Below are positions 24,642-32,644 of a stretch of 52,199 bases of DNA, one piece after another. Origin of the DNA: an uncultured Ilumatobacter sp. (GTDB taxonomy: Bacteria; Actinomycetota; Acidimicrobiia; Acidimicrobiales; Ilumatobacteraceae). The stretch spans positions 1 to 52,199 of the forward strand of contig CALCXK010000030.1 of NCBI GenBank assembly GCA_937905835.1, written 5' to 3'. Below the pieces are notes generated by a model that saw nothing but the letters and a program-made list of their open reading frames with translations, made no database searches and was not told the DNA's origin. The translations under genes were made by a program, and so were the position numbers. Numbering within the stretch: the stretch's first letter is position 1; each line of letters starts with the position of its first letter.

Positions 24642-25847
24642 ATGTTGCGTGAGTCGCCATTTCACAATCGAGTCGCGGCGGCGAACCAAACCTCACTCTG
24701 GAGCCACTGGTCCGGCCACCTCGTGGTCGACAAGTACCAGTCCTCGGAGAAGTTCGAGTACGTGTCGATTCGCAACGCCGTGGCGATGTTCGACTCGTCG
24801 CCGCTGTACAAGTACCGGATCGTCGGCCCCGACGCCGAGCGCTTTCTCGGCGGCGTACTCGCCCGCGACATCCGCACCTGTCGCCCCGGCGAGGCGCAGT
24901 ACACCATCTGGTGCGACGACCGCGGATACGTCAACGAGGACGGAGTCGTGTTTCGTCACGGGCCCGGGGAGTTCCTGCTGACCGCCGCCGAGCCGAACCT
25001 CGCGTATTTCCAGGATCTGGTCGGCGGGCTCGCCGTCGAGGTCACTGAGGTCACCTACGACTACGCGACGCTCGCGGTGCAGGGCCCGCGCAGCCGAGCG
25101 GTCCTCGGCGAACTGGCGCCCGAGATCAACTCACTCGGCTACTTCGAGCACACTGCCGCGAAGATTCGTGGGGTGCCGGTGACGATTTCACGGACCGGCT
25201 TCACTGGCGATCTGGGGTTCGAGATCTTCGCCGCCTCCGACGAGGCCAGCGTGATCTGGGACGCCGTCGCCGAGGCCGGGGCACCCCACGGGATCGTGCC
25301 GTTTGGGCAGACCGCCCTGCTGATCGCGCGCATCGAGGCGGGTCTGTTGCTCATCAACGTCGACTTCGAGGCGAGCCGACTCGCCGAGAACGACGAGCAT
25401 CGATCCACCCCCCTCGAGCTCGGGCTGGGCTGGATGCTGAAGGGCATCGACGACGACAGCCGCCCGTTCATCGGCCGCCGAGCGATTCGTCGCGAGCGAG
25501 CCGATGGCACGTCACGCTGGAAGATGACGGGGCTGATGGTCGACCCGTTCGACTACGACCGCAAGTTCACCGCCGCAGGCATGGTTCCGCCCAAGGATCA
25601 CACGCCGGTCAGCGGTGACATGATGGTGTACGACGACGACGGCCAGCGGGTCGGCTATGCGACGAGCTTCGTTTACTCGCCGGTGCTGCAGCGCCACATC
25701 GCGCTCGCCCGGATCCGACCTGACCTGGCCACCACCGGGACCCGTGCGTTCCTCGAGTTCACCATCAACCATCGGTACGAACAGGTCGCCGCCGAGGTGA
25801 CCCACACCCCGTTCTTCGCCCCCGAGAGAAAGACGTCGATGCCATGA
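24642..25847 (+). CDS. Aminomethyltransferase-like protein (GcvT/folate-dependent demethylase family)
   Basis: This 401-residue protein of the GcvT fold transfers a one-carbon unit from an amine or sulfonium compound to tetrahydrofolate in known members (glycine cleavage T-protein, DMSP demethylase DmdA, dimethylglycine or sarcosine demethylating domains). Family segments include FDSSPLYKYRIVGPDAERFL, DDRGYVNEDG, VQGPRSRAVL and ISRTGFTGDLGFEIF. The C-terminal barrel contains KMTGLMVDP. It is not accompanied by gcvH or gcvP, so it is not the glycine cleavage enzyme. The ATG at 24642 is the sensible start; the frame is open from 24573. Its stop overlaps the next gene as ATGA. Confidence 0.85.
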   Translation: MLRESPFHNRVAAANQTSLWSHWSGHLVVDKYQSSEKFEYVSIRNAVAMFDSSPLYKYRIVGPDAERFLGGVLARDIRTCRPGEAQYTIWCDDRGYVNEDGVVFRHGPGEFLLTAAEPNLAYFQDLVGGLAVEVTEVTYDYATLAVQGPRSRAVLGELAPEINSLGYFEHTAAKIRGVPVTISRTGFTGDLGFEIFAASDEASVIWDAVAEAGAPHGIVPFGQTALLIARIEAGLLLINVDFEASRLAENDEHRSTPLELGLGWMLKGIDDDSRPFIGRRAIRRERADGTSRWKMTGLMVDPFDYDRKFTAAGMVPPKDHTPVSGDMMVYDDDGQRVGYATSFVYSPVLQRHIALARIRPDLATTGTRAFLEFTINHRYEQVAAEVTHTPFFAPERKTSMP

Positions 25848-27484
25848 CCGACAGCAGCGCGCTACAGGACGGGGTGACGACTCCCACGGTCGATGCTGGA
25901 AGCCGAGAGTTCGATGCGATCGTCATCGGGGGCGGCCACAACGGACTGGTGAACGCGTCGTACCTCGCGAAGTCGGGGCTGCGTACGCTGATCGTGGAGC
26001 GCCGCGACTTCGTCGGTGGCGCAGCGATCACCGAGGAGCTGCGCCCCGGCTTCAAGTTCACCACTTTCTCCTACGCGTTGAGCCTGCTCCGCCCCAACAT
26101 CATCCACGACCTCGGTCTCGTGAAACACGGCTTCATGCCGCTGCTGATGCCGGCTTCGTTCTGCCCGATGGAAAACGGTGACGCATTGGTGATGGGCACC
26201 GATCGCAACGAGAACATCATCGAGATCGCCCGACACTCGCAGCACGACGCCGACGCCTACGACCAGTACAGCCACGACATTGAGATGGTCGTGCGGGCCG
26301 TCAAGCCACTGTTCGACAAGGCGCCGCCGGACCTGTTCGCGACTTCTCCTGACGGCGTGGCCGAGCTGGCCGAACTCGCACAGCATCTCCGCGGGGTCGA
26401 CAAGGGCGTGCTCCACAACCTCGTGCGCCTGCTGACCGGCAGCGCCGCCGACTTCCTCGACGACTACTTCGAGTCGGACATCCTGAAGGGCTACCTCGCC
26501 TCGTCCGGGATCATCGGCACCAAGGTCGGCCCGATGTCGCAGGGTTCGGGGCTCGTGCTGCTGTTCCACGGAATGGGCGAACATGACGGCAGCCTCGGTT
26601 CGTGGGCCTTCCACAAAGGCGGCAACGGAGAGTTCACGCAGGTGCTCGCCCGGGCCGCCCAGAGCTTCGGCGCGCAGATCAAGCTCGGCACCGAGGTCGA
26701 CCGGGTGATCACGTCGAACGGTCGCGCAACCGGCATCGCCCTAGCCGACGGCACCGAGTTGTCGGCGAAGGTGATCGTCTCGGCCGCCGACCCGCGCCGA
26801 ACGTTTACGAAGTTCGTCGACCCACGCGAACTGCCCGCCGATCTCGTCGACGCCCTCCGCCGATACCGCTACCAAGGCACGTCGTCGAAGGTCAACTTCG
26901 CACTCGACGGGCTGCCGACCTACCCCTCGCTCGGCGAGCGCACCGACATGTTCCGCGGGTTCACGAACATCGCGCCGACGATGGAGTACCTCGAACGCGC
27001 CTTCGACGAGGCGAAGTACGGCTGGTACTCCACCCGACCGTACATCGACGGCGCCATCCAGTCGACCATCGACCCCGACATGGCCCCACCGGGAAAGCAC
27101 GTGATGTCGTGCTTTATTCACTACACGCCGTACGAACTCAGGGGCAGCGATTGGCCGACCGAGCGCGAGCACATGGCCGACAACGTGCAGGCCACCTTGG
27201 AATCGTTCTTCCCCGGCTTCTCCGACCTGGTCCTCCAACGCGAGATCGTCACGCCGCTCGACATCGAAACCGTCGCCGGCCTGCCCGAGGGCAACATCTT
27301 CCATGGCGAGTTCTTTGCACCGCAGATGTACTTCTTCCGGCCGGCACCCGGCTGGAGTCAGTACCGAACCCCGATCGAGGGTTACTACCAGTGTGGATCG
27401 GGCACCCATCCCGGCGGTTGCGTGAGCGGCGGACCCGGGTGGCTCGCCAGTCAGCGGATCCTGCGCGACCTCGCAACGGCCTGA
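25844..27484 (+). CDS. FAD-dependent oxidoreductase, phytoene-desaturase/PYROXD2-like
   Basis: This 546-residue flavoprotein has the dinucleotide-binding motif VIGGGHNGLVNASYL at about 27-41, followed by a conserved glutamate in LIVERRDFVGG. A C-terminal FAD segment, GTHPGGCVSGGPGWL, is also present. Proteins of this group are often annotated as phytoene desaturase-like or PYROXD2-like, and most have no tested substrate. Carotenoid synthesis is unlikely here, because crtB and other carotenoid genes are absent and the gene is coupled to a GcvT-like demethylase. An amine or betaine oxidation step is a reasonable guess. Confidence 0.82.
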   Translation: MTDSSALQDGVTTPTVDAGSREFDAIVIGGGHNGLVNASYLAKSGLRTLIVERRDFVGGAAITEELRPGFKFTTFSYALSLLRPNIIHDLGLVKHGFMPLLMPASFCPMENGDALVMGTDRNENIIEIARHSQHDADAYDQYSHDIEMVVRAVKPLFDKAPPDLFATSPDGVAELAELAQHLRGVDKGVLHNLVRLLTGSAADFLDDYFESDILKGYLASSGIIGTKVGPMSQGSGLVLLFHGMGEHDGSLGSWAFHKGGNGEFTQVLARAAQSFGAQIKLGTEVDRVITSNGRATGIALADGTELSAKVIVSAADPRRTFTKFVDPRELPADLVDALRRYRYQGTSSKVNFALDGLPTYPSLGERTDMFRGFTNIAPTMEYLERAFDEAKYGWYSTRPYIDGAIQSTIDPDMAPPGKHVMSCFIHYTPYELRGSDWPTEREHMADNVQATLESFFPGFSDLVLQREIVTPLDIETVAGLPEGNIFHGEFFAPQMYFFRPAPGWSQYRTPIEGYYQCGSGTHPGGCVSGGPGWLASQRILRDLATA

Positions 27485-27495
27485 ATAACGACGAC

Positions 27496-28284
27496 GTGGC
27501 CGGCTCGGACGAACTGCATTACCCGGAGCGGATGATCACGTTCCTCGAAGGACTCTGGGGCGACGGCTTCCTGTCCCCGGGAGGCGCTGACGAGGTGATG
27601 CGAGTCATCGCGGGTGTTGACCTCACCGGGCTGACCGTGCTCGACATCGGGTGCGGAATCGGCGGCGCGACGGGCGTGTTGGTCAGCGCCGGGCACGCGG
27701 GTAAGGTCATCGGCATCGACGTCGAAGCTCCGGTCTGTGAGATCGCAAGCGGCCGACTGGACGCCCAGGGACTCGGCGACCGCGTCGAGATCCGACGTGT
27801 TGAGCCCGGTCCGCTCCCGTTCGACGATGCGAGCTTCAACGTCGTGTTCAGCAAGGACTCGATCGTGCACATCGCCGACAAGGAGTCCCTCGCCATCGAC
27901 GTCTTCCGGGTCCTCCGCCCGGGCGGGTGGTTCCTCGCCTCCGACTGGCTGACGTCACACGACGGAGAGATGTCGGCGGAGATGCAGGCGTACGTCGCGG
28001 CCGAGGACCTCGACTTCGGAATGGCGTCGCCGGCACGCTACCGACGGGCGCTGCGTGCCGCAGGTTTCGTCGACATCGAACTCGTCGATCGGAATCCGTG
28101 GTATCGAGTGGTCGCACGTGAAGAGCTCGAGCGGCTGACGGGAAGTGAACGAGCGACGTTCGAGGCCGCGATTGGAGCCGACGAACTCGCCCTACAGATC
28201 CGCACCTGGGAGGCGATGATCCCCGTGCTCGAATCGGGTGAGCACTGTCCGCACCATCTCCGCGCACGTCGGCCGCGCGCCTGA
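27496..28284 (+). CDS. SAM-dependent methyltransferase, sarcosine/dimethylglycine or phosphoethanolamine methyltransferase-like
   Basis: This 262-residue class I methyltransferase has motif I VLDIGCGIGGATG near residue 49, the acidic motif in IGIDVEA and motif IV FSKDSIVHI. The N-terminal region ERMITFLEGLWGDGFLSPGG is very like that of methyltransferases acting on dimethylglycine or phosphoethanolamine. The GTG at 27496 is 12 bases after the preceding stop and keeps that region; an ATG at 27532 would cut into it. Its presence in a demethylating cluster is odd and suggests methyl recycling or betaine synthesis. Confidence 0.82.
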   Translation: MAGSDELHYPERMITFLEGLWGDGFLSPGGADEVMRVIAGVDLTGLTVLDIGCGIGGATGVLVSAGHAGKVIGIDVEAPVCEIASGRLDAQGLGDRVEIRRVEPGPLPFDDASFNVVFSKDSIVHIADKESLAIDVFRVLRPGGWFLASDWLTSHDGEMSAEMQAYVAAEDLDFGMASPARYRRALRAAGFVDIELVDRNPWYRVVAREELERLTGSERATFEAAIGADELALQIRTWEAMIPVLESGEHCPHHLRARRPRA

Positions 28285-28337
28285 CGACGTCGCCGAGTGC
28301 CACCCACCGGTACAGCGCTGCTCACCGGCCGGCGGCC

Positions 28338-29183
28338 TCAGCCCGTCATGCTGGAGAGGCCGGAGCCGTCACCGACGCCCGCACGTCGCAGGAGACGCAT
28401 CACCAGCGCCGCCACACCCACCGCAGCAAGCGTGATCACCAGCATCACCGTTGCCAGCGCGTTGACCGACGGCGTAGCCGCGGCGCGCGCGCTCGCGTAG
28501 ATCTTGATCGGCACGGTCTCGGTCGACGCGCCGGTCGACAGGAACGAGGAGATCACGAAGTCGTCGACCGACGTGGCGAACACGACCATCAGGCTGGCGA
28601 AGATGGCGGGCCCGAGCTGTGGCAACAGCACCATCCGCAGCGCCTGGGTCCGAGTCGCGCCGAGGTCGCGGGCGGCCTCTTCGAAGTGCGTGCCGATCGA
28701 CATCAGGCGTCCGCGGACGATGATGACCACGTACGACATCGTGAAGGTGATGTGCCCGAGGAGTTGGGTCGTGAAGCCACGAGGAACCGAGGTGTAGATC
28801 TGACTGAAGACGAGGAACAGCGCGACGCCGACGACGATCTCGGGCGTGACGAGCGGCAACAACATCAGGTTGTTCGCCCCGCGCGACACACGACCGCGCC
28901 AGCGTTGGAGCCCGATGGCCATCGCCACACCGACCGGGGTGGCGATCAACATCGTGAGGCCGGCCAACTTCAGCGTGTTGGTGAGCGCTGTCTGCAGCGC
29001 GTCGTCCTGCCAGACCGAAGCGGGGTCATCCCAGTACCACCGGAACGACGTCGACTGGAAGGCCGAGCGGCTCTTGCCGGAGTTGAACGAGATGCGCACG
29101 GCAATGAGCACCGGCACGAGCGACCACAGCACGTAGAGCCACGTGACGATCGCCAGCGGACCGAACCGACGCTGCTTCATCAA
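28338..29183 (-). CDS. ABC transporter permease, PotC-like
   Basis: This is the inner-membrane permease subunit of a polyamine/opine/betaine-type ABC importer. The 281-residue protein has six hydrophobic segments, the first being LAIVTWLYVLWSLVPVLIAV. The binding-protein-dependent transport (EAA) motif is EEAARDLGATRTQALRMVLLP at about 160-180. It overlaps the other permease gene by four bases (ATGA at 29180-29183) and ends 54 bases from the methyltransferase gene, tail to tail. With the substrate-binding protein, the second permease and the ATPase at 35.2 kb it makes a full importer. Confidence 0.9.
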   Translation of the reverse strand: MMKQRRFGPLAIVTWLYVLWSLVPVLIAVRISFNSGKSRSAFQSTSFRWYWDDPASVWQDDALQTALTNTLKLAGLTMLIATPVGVAMAIGLQRWRGRVSRGANNLMLLPLVTPEIVVGVALFLVFSQIYTSVPRGFTTQLLGHITFTMSYVVIIVRGRLMSIGTHFEEAARDLGATRTQALRMVLLPQLGPAIFASLMVVFATSVDDFVISSFLSTGASTETVPIKIYASARAAATPSVNALATVMLVITLAAVGVAALVMRLLRRAGVGDGSGLSSMTG

Positions 29184-30130
29184 CTCGCCGACTCTCGCTG
29201 GCTGCGCGCGACCGAGGCGAGATAGTACGCCATGGCGATCGTGAGGAACGCCATCAGGATGATCACGAGGGACGCGCCGGCCTGCGGTTGGCTCGATCCA
29301 CGGAGGAAGAACTCGATCTGGTTGCCGACCATCTCGGTCCGCGGCGAACCACCGGTCAGATAGGTGTTCGTGTAGTAGTCACCGCACATCGGCAGCAGGA
29401 TGATTACGGAGGCGGCCATCAGCCCGGGGATCGACAGCGGCAGCGTCACCCGCAGGAACGTCGACGCCGACGATGCACCGAGGTCCCGCGAGGCTTCGAT
29501 CAGTCGACCGTCGAGGCGTTCGAGCGCTGCGTACAACGGCAGGATGAAGAACGGGATGTATCCGTACACGAGGCCGAAGACCACGGTCGGCCAGTCACCG
29601 TCGAGCCAGTTCCGGTTGCCGGAGCCGAGGTGGAGCCACCCAAGGATGCGATTGATGAAGCCGTCGGTCTGCAGGAGGTTCACCCACGCGAGCATCCGCA
29701 TCAGATAGCTGATCCAGAACGGCAGCACGAGCAGTCCGAGCAGCAGGCCACGATTTCGACCGGCTTTGCGGGCGACGTAGTACGCGACCGGGTAGCCGAT
29801 GACGAAACAGCCCACGAGGGCGAGCCCGGCGAAAATCCCCGTGCGGAGGAACACCCGGGTGAGATCACCGCCGAACACCCGGCTCACCACGTCGCCGAAC
29901 CGCTCGAGATCCCAGTCGAGCGGATTCCAGGCCGGCACTGTCGTGCGCAGGATCGGGTCGATGCCACCGAACGCAACGGCGAGAATCGCATAGGCCGGCA
30001 CGACGAACAGCGCGACGAGCAGCAGCGAGCCGGGCGATGCGAGCGCCGCCCAGAACGCCGTGCCCGACCGATGCCCGCCCGGCGCCGTGGCGTCTCCGCC
30101 GGTCACCGCTGCGGTGGTGGCGTCAGCCAT
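29180..30130 (-). CDS. ABC transporter permease, PotB-like
   Basis: This 316-residue permease partners the PotC-like subunit. It has six predicted transmembrane segments, starting LASPGSLLLVALFVVPAYAI, and an EAA loop ASRDLGASSASTFLRVTLPL near residue 215. The large periplasmic loop between the first two segments is typical of PotB. Gene order on this strand is Rieske oxygenase, binding protein, PotB, PotC, with short gaps, consistent with one transcript from the 32.6 kb promoter region. Confidence 0.9.
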   Translation of the reverse strand: MADATTAAVTGGDATAPGGHRSGTAFWAALASPGSLLLVALFVVPAYAILAVAFGGIDPILRTTVPAWNPLDWDLERFGDVVSRVFGGDLTRVFLRTGIFAGLALVGCFVIGYPVAYYVARKAGRNRGLLLGLLVLPFWISYLMRMLAWVNLLQTDGFINRILGWLHLGSGNRNWLDGDWPTVVFGLVYGYIPFFILPLYAALERLDGRLIEASRDLGASSASTFLRVTLPLSIPGLMAASVIILLPMCGDYYTNTYLTGGSPRTEMVGNQIEFFLRGSSQPQAGASLVIILMAFLTIAMAYYLASVARSQRESAS

Positions 30131-30145
30131 CGCAGGCCGGGTGTG

Positions 30146-31318
30146 CTAGCCGGCGGTGAACGCTGACCACGTCCGTTCCCAGAGCTGGTTGGTCTCCATG
30201 TCGAGGGGCTCGAATCGAAGTCCCTTCGAGATGATCGCGTCGTCGAGCACGGCGGCGCGCAGGTTCTCCGGTGCGTACTCGTTCTCGATGAGGTAGTCGG
30301 CGTCGAGCCCCGTGATCGGAGGCAGGTAGCCGTTCCAACTGAAGTTCTCCTCGGCGTTGGCGACATCGATCAGATGATTGATCCAGAGATGGCCGAGCAC
30401 GGGGTTCTTCGCATTCGCCGTCACGGTCATGCAGTCGTTGTTGACGACGCCGACGTCGTCCGACGGATACCACCAGCCCAGCACCGACGGGTCGGTGCCC
30501 TCAGGCAGGTATGAGTAGGCGCCCGCCAACAGATCGCCGCTCCACGTGTGCGCGAGCGTCGTCGCGCCTTCGGGGATGTCCTTGTAGCCCTCGATGTTGA
30601 CCTTGATGTTCATCAGCCCGGTGAGCTCGCCGAGGTCGGCGCCGGCCTGCTCGATCAACGCTTTGTCGGTGGTGTTGACGTCGGTGATGCCCCGACGGAG
30701 CAGCGCCATCGAGAGCCCTTCGCGATAGTCGTCGAGGATCGACGTGACGCCCTTGTACTCGGGGTCCCACAGGATTTCCCAGCCCAACTCCTCGACCTTG
30801 GCGGGGTCGATGCGATCGGTGCGGTAGCCGATGCCGGACGAGAAGACGGTGTAGGGCACGGTGTACGCGGAGCCCTCGTCGTACCACGGGTTGTCGAACG
30901 TCGGCAGCACGTTGGCCTTGTTCGGGATGTACGACGCGTTCAGGGGCTGCAGCAGGCCGCCGGCGATCAGCCGGCCGAGGGTGTTCGGTGCCGCCGACTG
31001 GAACACGTCGACCTCGACCGACCCGTTGGCCAGCTTCGTGACCGCTTCGGCGTCGACGTCGAAGGTGGTGATCTCGATCTTCACGCCGTACTGCGCTTCG
31101 AAGGAGGCCACGGTGTCGGGGTTGACATAGTCGGCGTAGTTGAGGATTCGCAGCGGGCCGCCTTCCGGCTTGAGCCCGTCCTCGATCGCGTCGGTCACGG
31201 CCTTCGAGTCGCCGCCGCTGTCGCTGCTCCCGCAGGCCTGGAGCAGCGGGACCCCGGCCCCGAGGAGCACGCCGAACTGGGCGCTGCGGTGAATGAACTG
31301 TCGGCGGTCAGTGGCCAT
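30146..31318 (-). CDS. ABC transporter substrate-binding lipoprotein, PotD-like
   Basis: This 390-residue extracytoplasmic binding protein has a twin-arginine type leader (TDRRQFIHRSAQFGVLL) with lipobox LLQACGS, so it is probably Tat-exported and lipid-anchored. The mature part has the PotD/PotF pattern, with LRILNYADYVNPDTVASFEA, IEITTFDVDAEAVTKL, GIGYRTDRI and a C-terminal NWERTW-like end (LWERTWSAF). PotD relatives bind polyamines, opines or quaternary amines. In this context a methylated amine is the more likely ligand. Residues of the binding pocket cannot be assigned without a structural alignment. Confidence 0.88.
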   Translation of the reverse strand: MATDRRQFIHRSAQFGVLLGAGVPLLQACGSSDSGGDSKAVTDAIEDGLKPEGGPLRILNYADYVNPDTVASFEAQYGVKIEITTFDVDAEAVTKLANGSVEVDVFQSAAPNTLGRLIAGGLLQPLNASYIPNKANVLPTFDNPWYDEGSAYTVPYTVFSSGIGYRTDRIDPAKVEELGWEILWDPEYKGVTSILDDYREGLSMALLRRGITDVNTTDKALIEQAGADLGELTGLMNIKVNIEGYKDIPEGATTLAHTWSGDLLAGAYSYLPEGTDPSVLGWWYPSDDVGVVNNDCMTVTANAKNPVLGHLWINHLIDVANAEENFSWNGYLPPITGLDADYLIENEYAPENLRAAVLDDAIISKGLRFEPLDMETNQLWERTWSAFTAG

Positions 31319-31375
31319 GGATTCCCCAGTTTCAGTTGATCTGACCCGCCGCCGGGTCAGATGATTGCAGTGACG

Positions 31376-32518
31376 TTAGGTGATTTGGAACGGGTGCGCA
31401 AGCGGGTCCATCGCCGACCGGTACTGTCGGTCGAAGTCGACGACAGCATCGTCCTTGGTGGTCAGAATCCCGGTCGTGAAGGCACGCGATGCGACCCCGC
31501 GCTGGACCCGCTCGCACACGGCGATGTCCTGTGCGCCGATCAGTTCGTTGAAGGCGATCTCGTCGGTCGGGTCGTACTCGGACGACGCTGCGACCTCGGG
31601 CGCGAACAGGTACTCCCCGACGATCAGGGTGCGGTCGGGATCGACCGGGAAGAGCGTCGTGAGCACAAGGCCCGACGCCGTGAGGTCGAAGAACAGATTG
31701 GGAAAGACGCTCGTTCCGTTGTAGACGCCCTCGTCGGATGGCGCGACACCGGGAAGGAGCGGGAGTTCCGCAGCTCCCGTACTCGCCTGCATGTAGCTGT
31801 TGGCCCCGTTCAGGAATTCGACAGCTCCGTCGGGACGCGCCGCATCGACCACCTCTCCGGTTCGGTAGTGCGGGATCACCTCGACGAGTTCGGGGTGCAC
31901 GACCGGGCAGTGCAGGCACTCCTGGTAGTTCTCGACGACGATCTTCCAGTTTGCTGCAGCCGACGATGCGGTCCGTTGCACCAACGCCATGTCCGCGATC
32001 GCAAGGTGCTCGAATCCGACGAGTGCGGGATTCGACTCGACGAGCCACTCGCGTAACGGGGCCACGTCGTGGGCGAGCGAGACGAAGACCAAGCCGTTCC
32101 AGACGTCAGCTCGATACGCCCACAGCCCGGTCGCGTCGCGGTCGACGTCGTCGCGGTCGACCCGTGGGGTGGCGAGGAGTCGACCGTCGAGCCCGTAGGT
32201 CCACGCATGATACGGGCATTGGATGGACGCTGCCCCACACTCGGGAGCGACCACCGTCGGGTCGGTCGGGTCGACCAACATCGCGCCGCGGTGGCGGCAG
32301 GCGTTCGCGAAGGCGTGGAACTGTCCCGCCCTGGTGCAGGTGACGATGACCTGCTCACCGGCGACGTCGAGCACGCGTGACGATCCGGCAGGAATCGACG
32401 CGACGTGGCCGACGAAGAACCACCCCCCGTGGAAGATGCGCCGGCGTTCCAGTTCGAAGACGTCCGCAGAGATGTAGTCGGCACGGGTGAGTGTGGGTGT
32501 TGGTGATGATGCCGACAT
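31376..32518 (-). CDS. Rieske oxygenase alpha subunit (GbcA/N-demethylase type), first copy
   Basis: This 380-residue Rieske non-heme iron oxygenase has a [2Fe-2S] site with Cys74/His76 in ACRHRG and Cys101/His104 in CPYHAW. The mononuclear iron site lies in ENYQECLHCPVVHPE, with His203 and His208 and the bridging Glu200. The family includes glycine betaine, carnitine and stachydrine monooxygenases that release formaldehyde by N-demethylation. The 24-residue spacer between the two halves of the Rieske site is longer than usual and contains an extra cysteine. No ferredoxin reductase gene is in the cluster, so electrons must come from elsewhere. It is the first gene of the leftward operon. Confidence 0.88.
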   Translation of the reverse strand: MSASSPTPTLTRADYISADVFELERRRIFHGGWFFVGHVASIPAGSSRVLDVAGEQVIVTCTRAGQFHAFANACRHRGAMLVDPTDPTVVAPECGAASIQCPYHAWTYGLDGRLLATPRVDRDDVDRDATGLWAYRADVWNGLVFVSLAHDVAPLREWLVESNPALVGFEHLAIADMALVQRTASSAAANWKIVVENYQECLHCPVVHPELVEVIPHYRTGEVVDAARPDGAVEFLNGANSYMQASTGAAELPLLPGVAPSDEGVYNGTSVFPNLFFDLTASGLVLTTLFPVDPDRTLIVGEYLFAPEVAASSEYDPTDEIAFNELIGAQDIAVCERVQRGVASRAFTTGILTTKDDAVVDFDRQYRSAMDPLAHPFQIT

Positions 32519-32605
32519 CTGCGTGGTGACTTCCTGATCCGTTGTGTGGTCCGGCTGCGTGGTGGGTCCGCAAGCTCGGGGATTTCGTTGCTCGATCTCG
32601 ACAGA

Positions 32606-32630
32606 CAGTCTAGACTGACTGATCAGTCAG
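32606..32630. promoter_or_regulatory. Divergent control region with two overlapping palindromes
   Basis: Between the divergent Rieske gene (start 32518) and PLP-enzyme gene (start 32645) lies a perfect 16-bp palindrome CTGACTGATCAGTCAG (32615-32630). A second one, CAGTCTAGACTG (32606-32617), overlaps it by three bases. Both are built of the half-site CAGTC/GACTG, which is typical of TetR-family operators. The site ends four bases before the Shine-Dalgarno AAGGAGA (32634-32640), so a bound repressor would block the rightward gene directly. The TetR protein of this cluster is the obvious candidate, but no copy of the site was seen near its own gene. Confidence 0.7.
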
Positions 32631-32644
32631 GACAAGGAGACAAC

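Noticed and set aside
24642..25847. Calling the GcvT-like gene dmdA or gcvT
   Set aside because: No gcvH, gcvP or DMSP genes adjoin it and family-level motifs do not separate the subgroups.
26602..27495. Long open frame that continues into the methyltransferase gene
   Set aside because: Its first 298 codons are Arg/Pro/His-rich and lie out of frame inside the FAD oxidoreductase gene; only the part from 27496 is protein-like.
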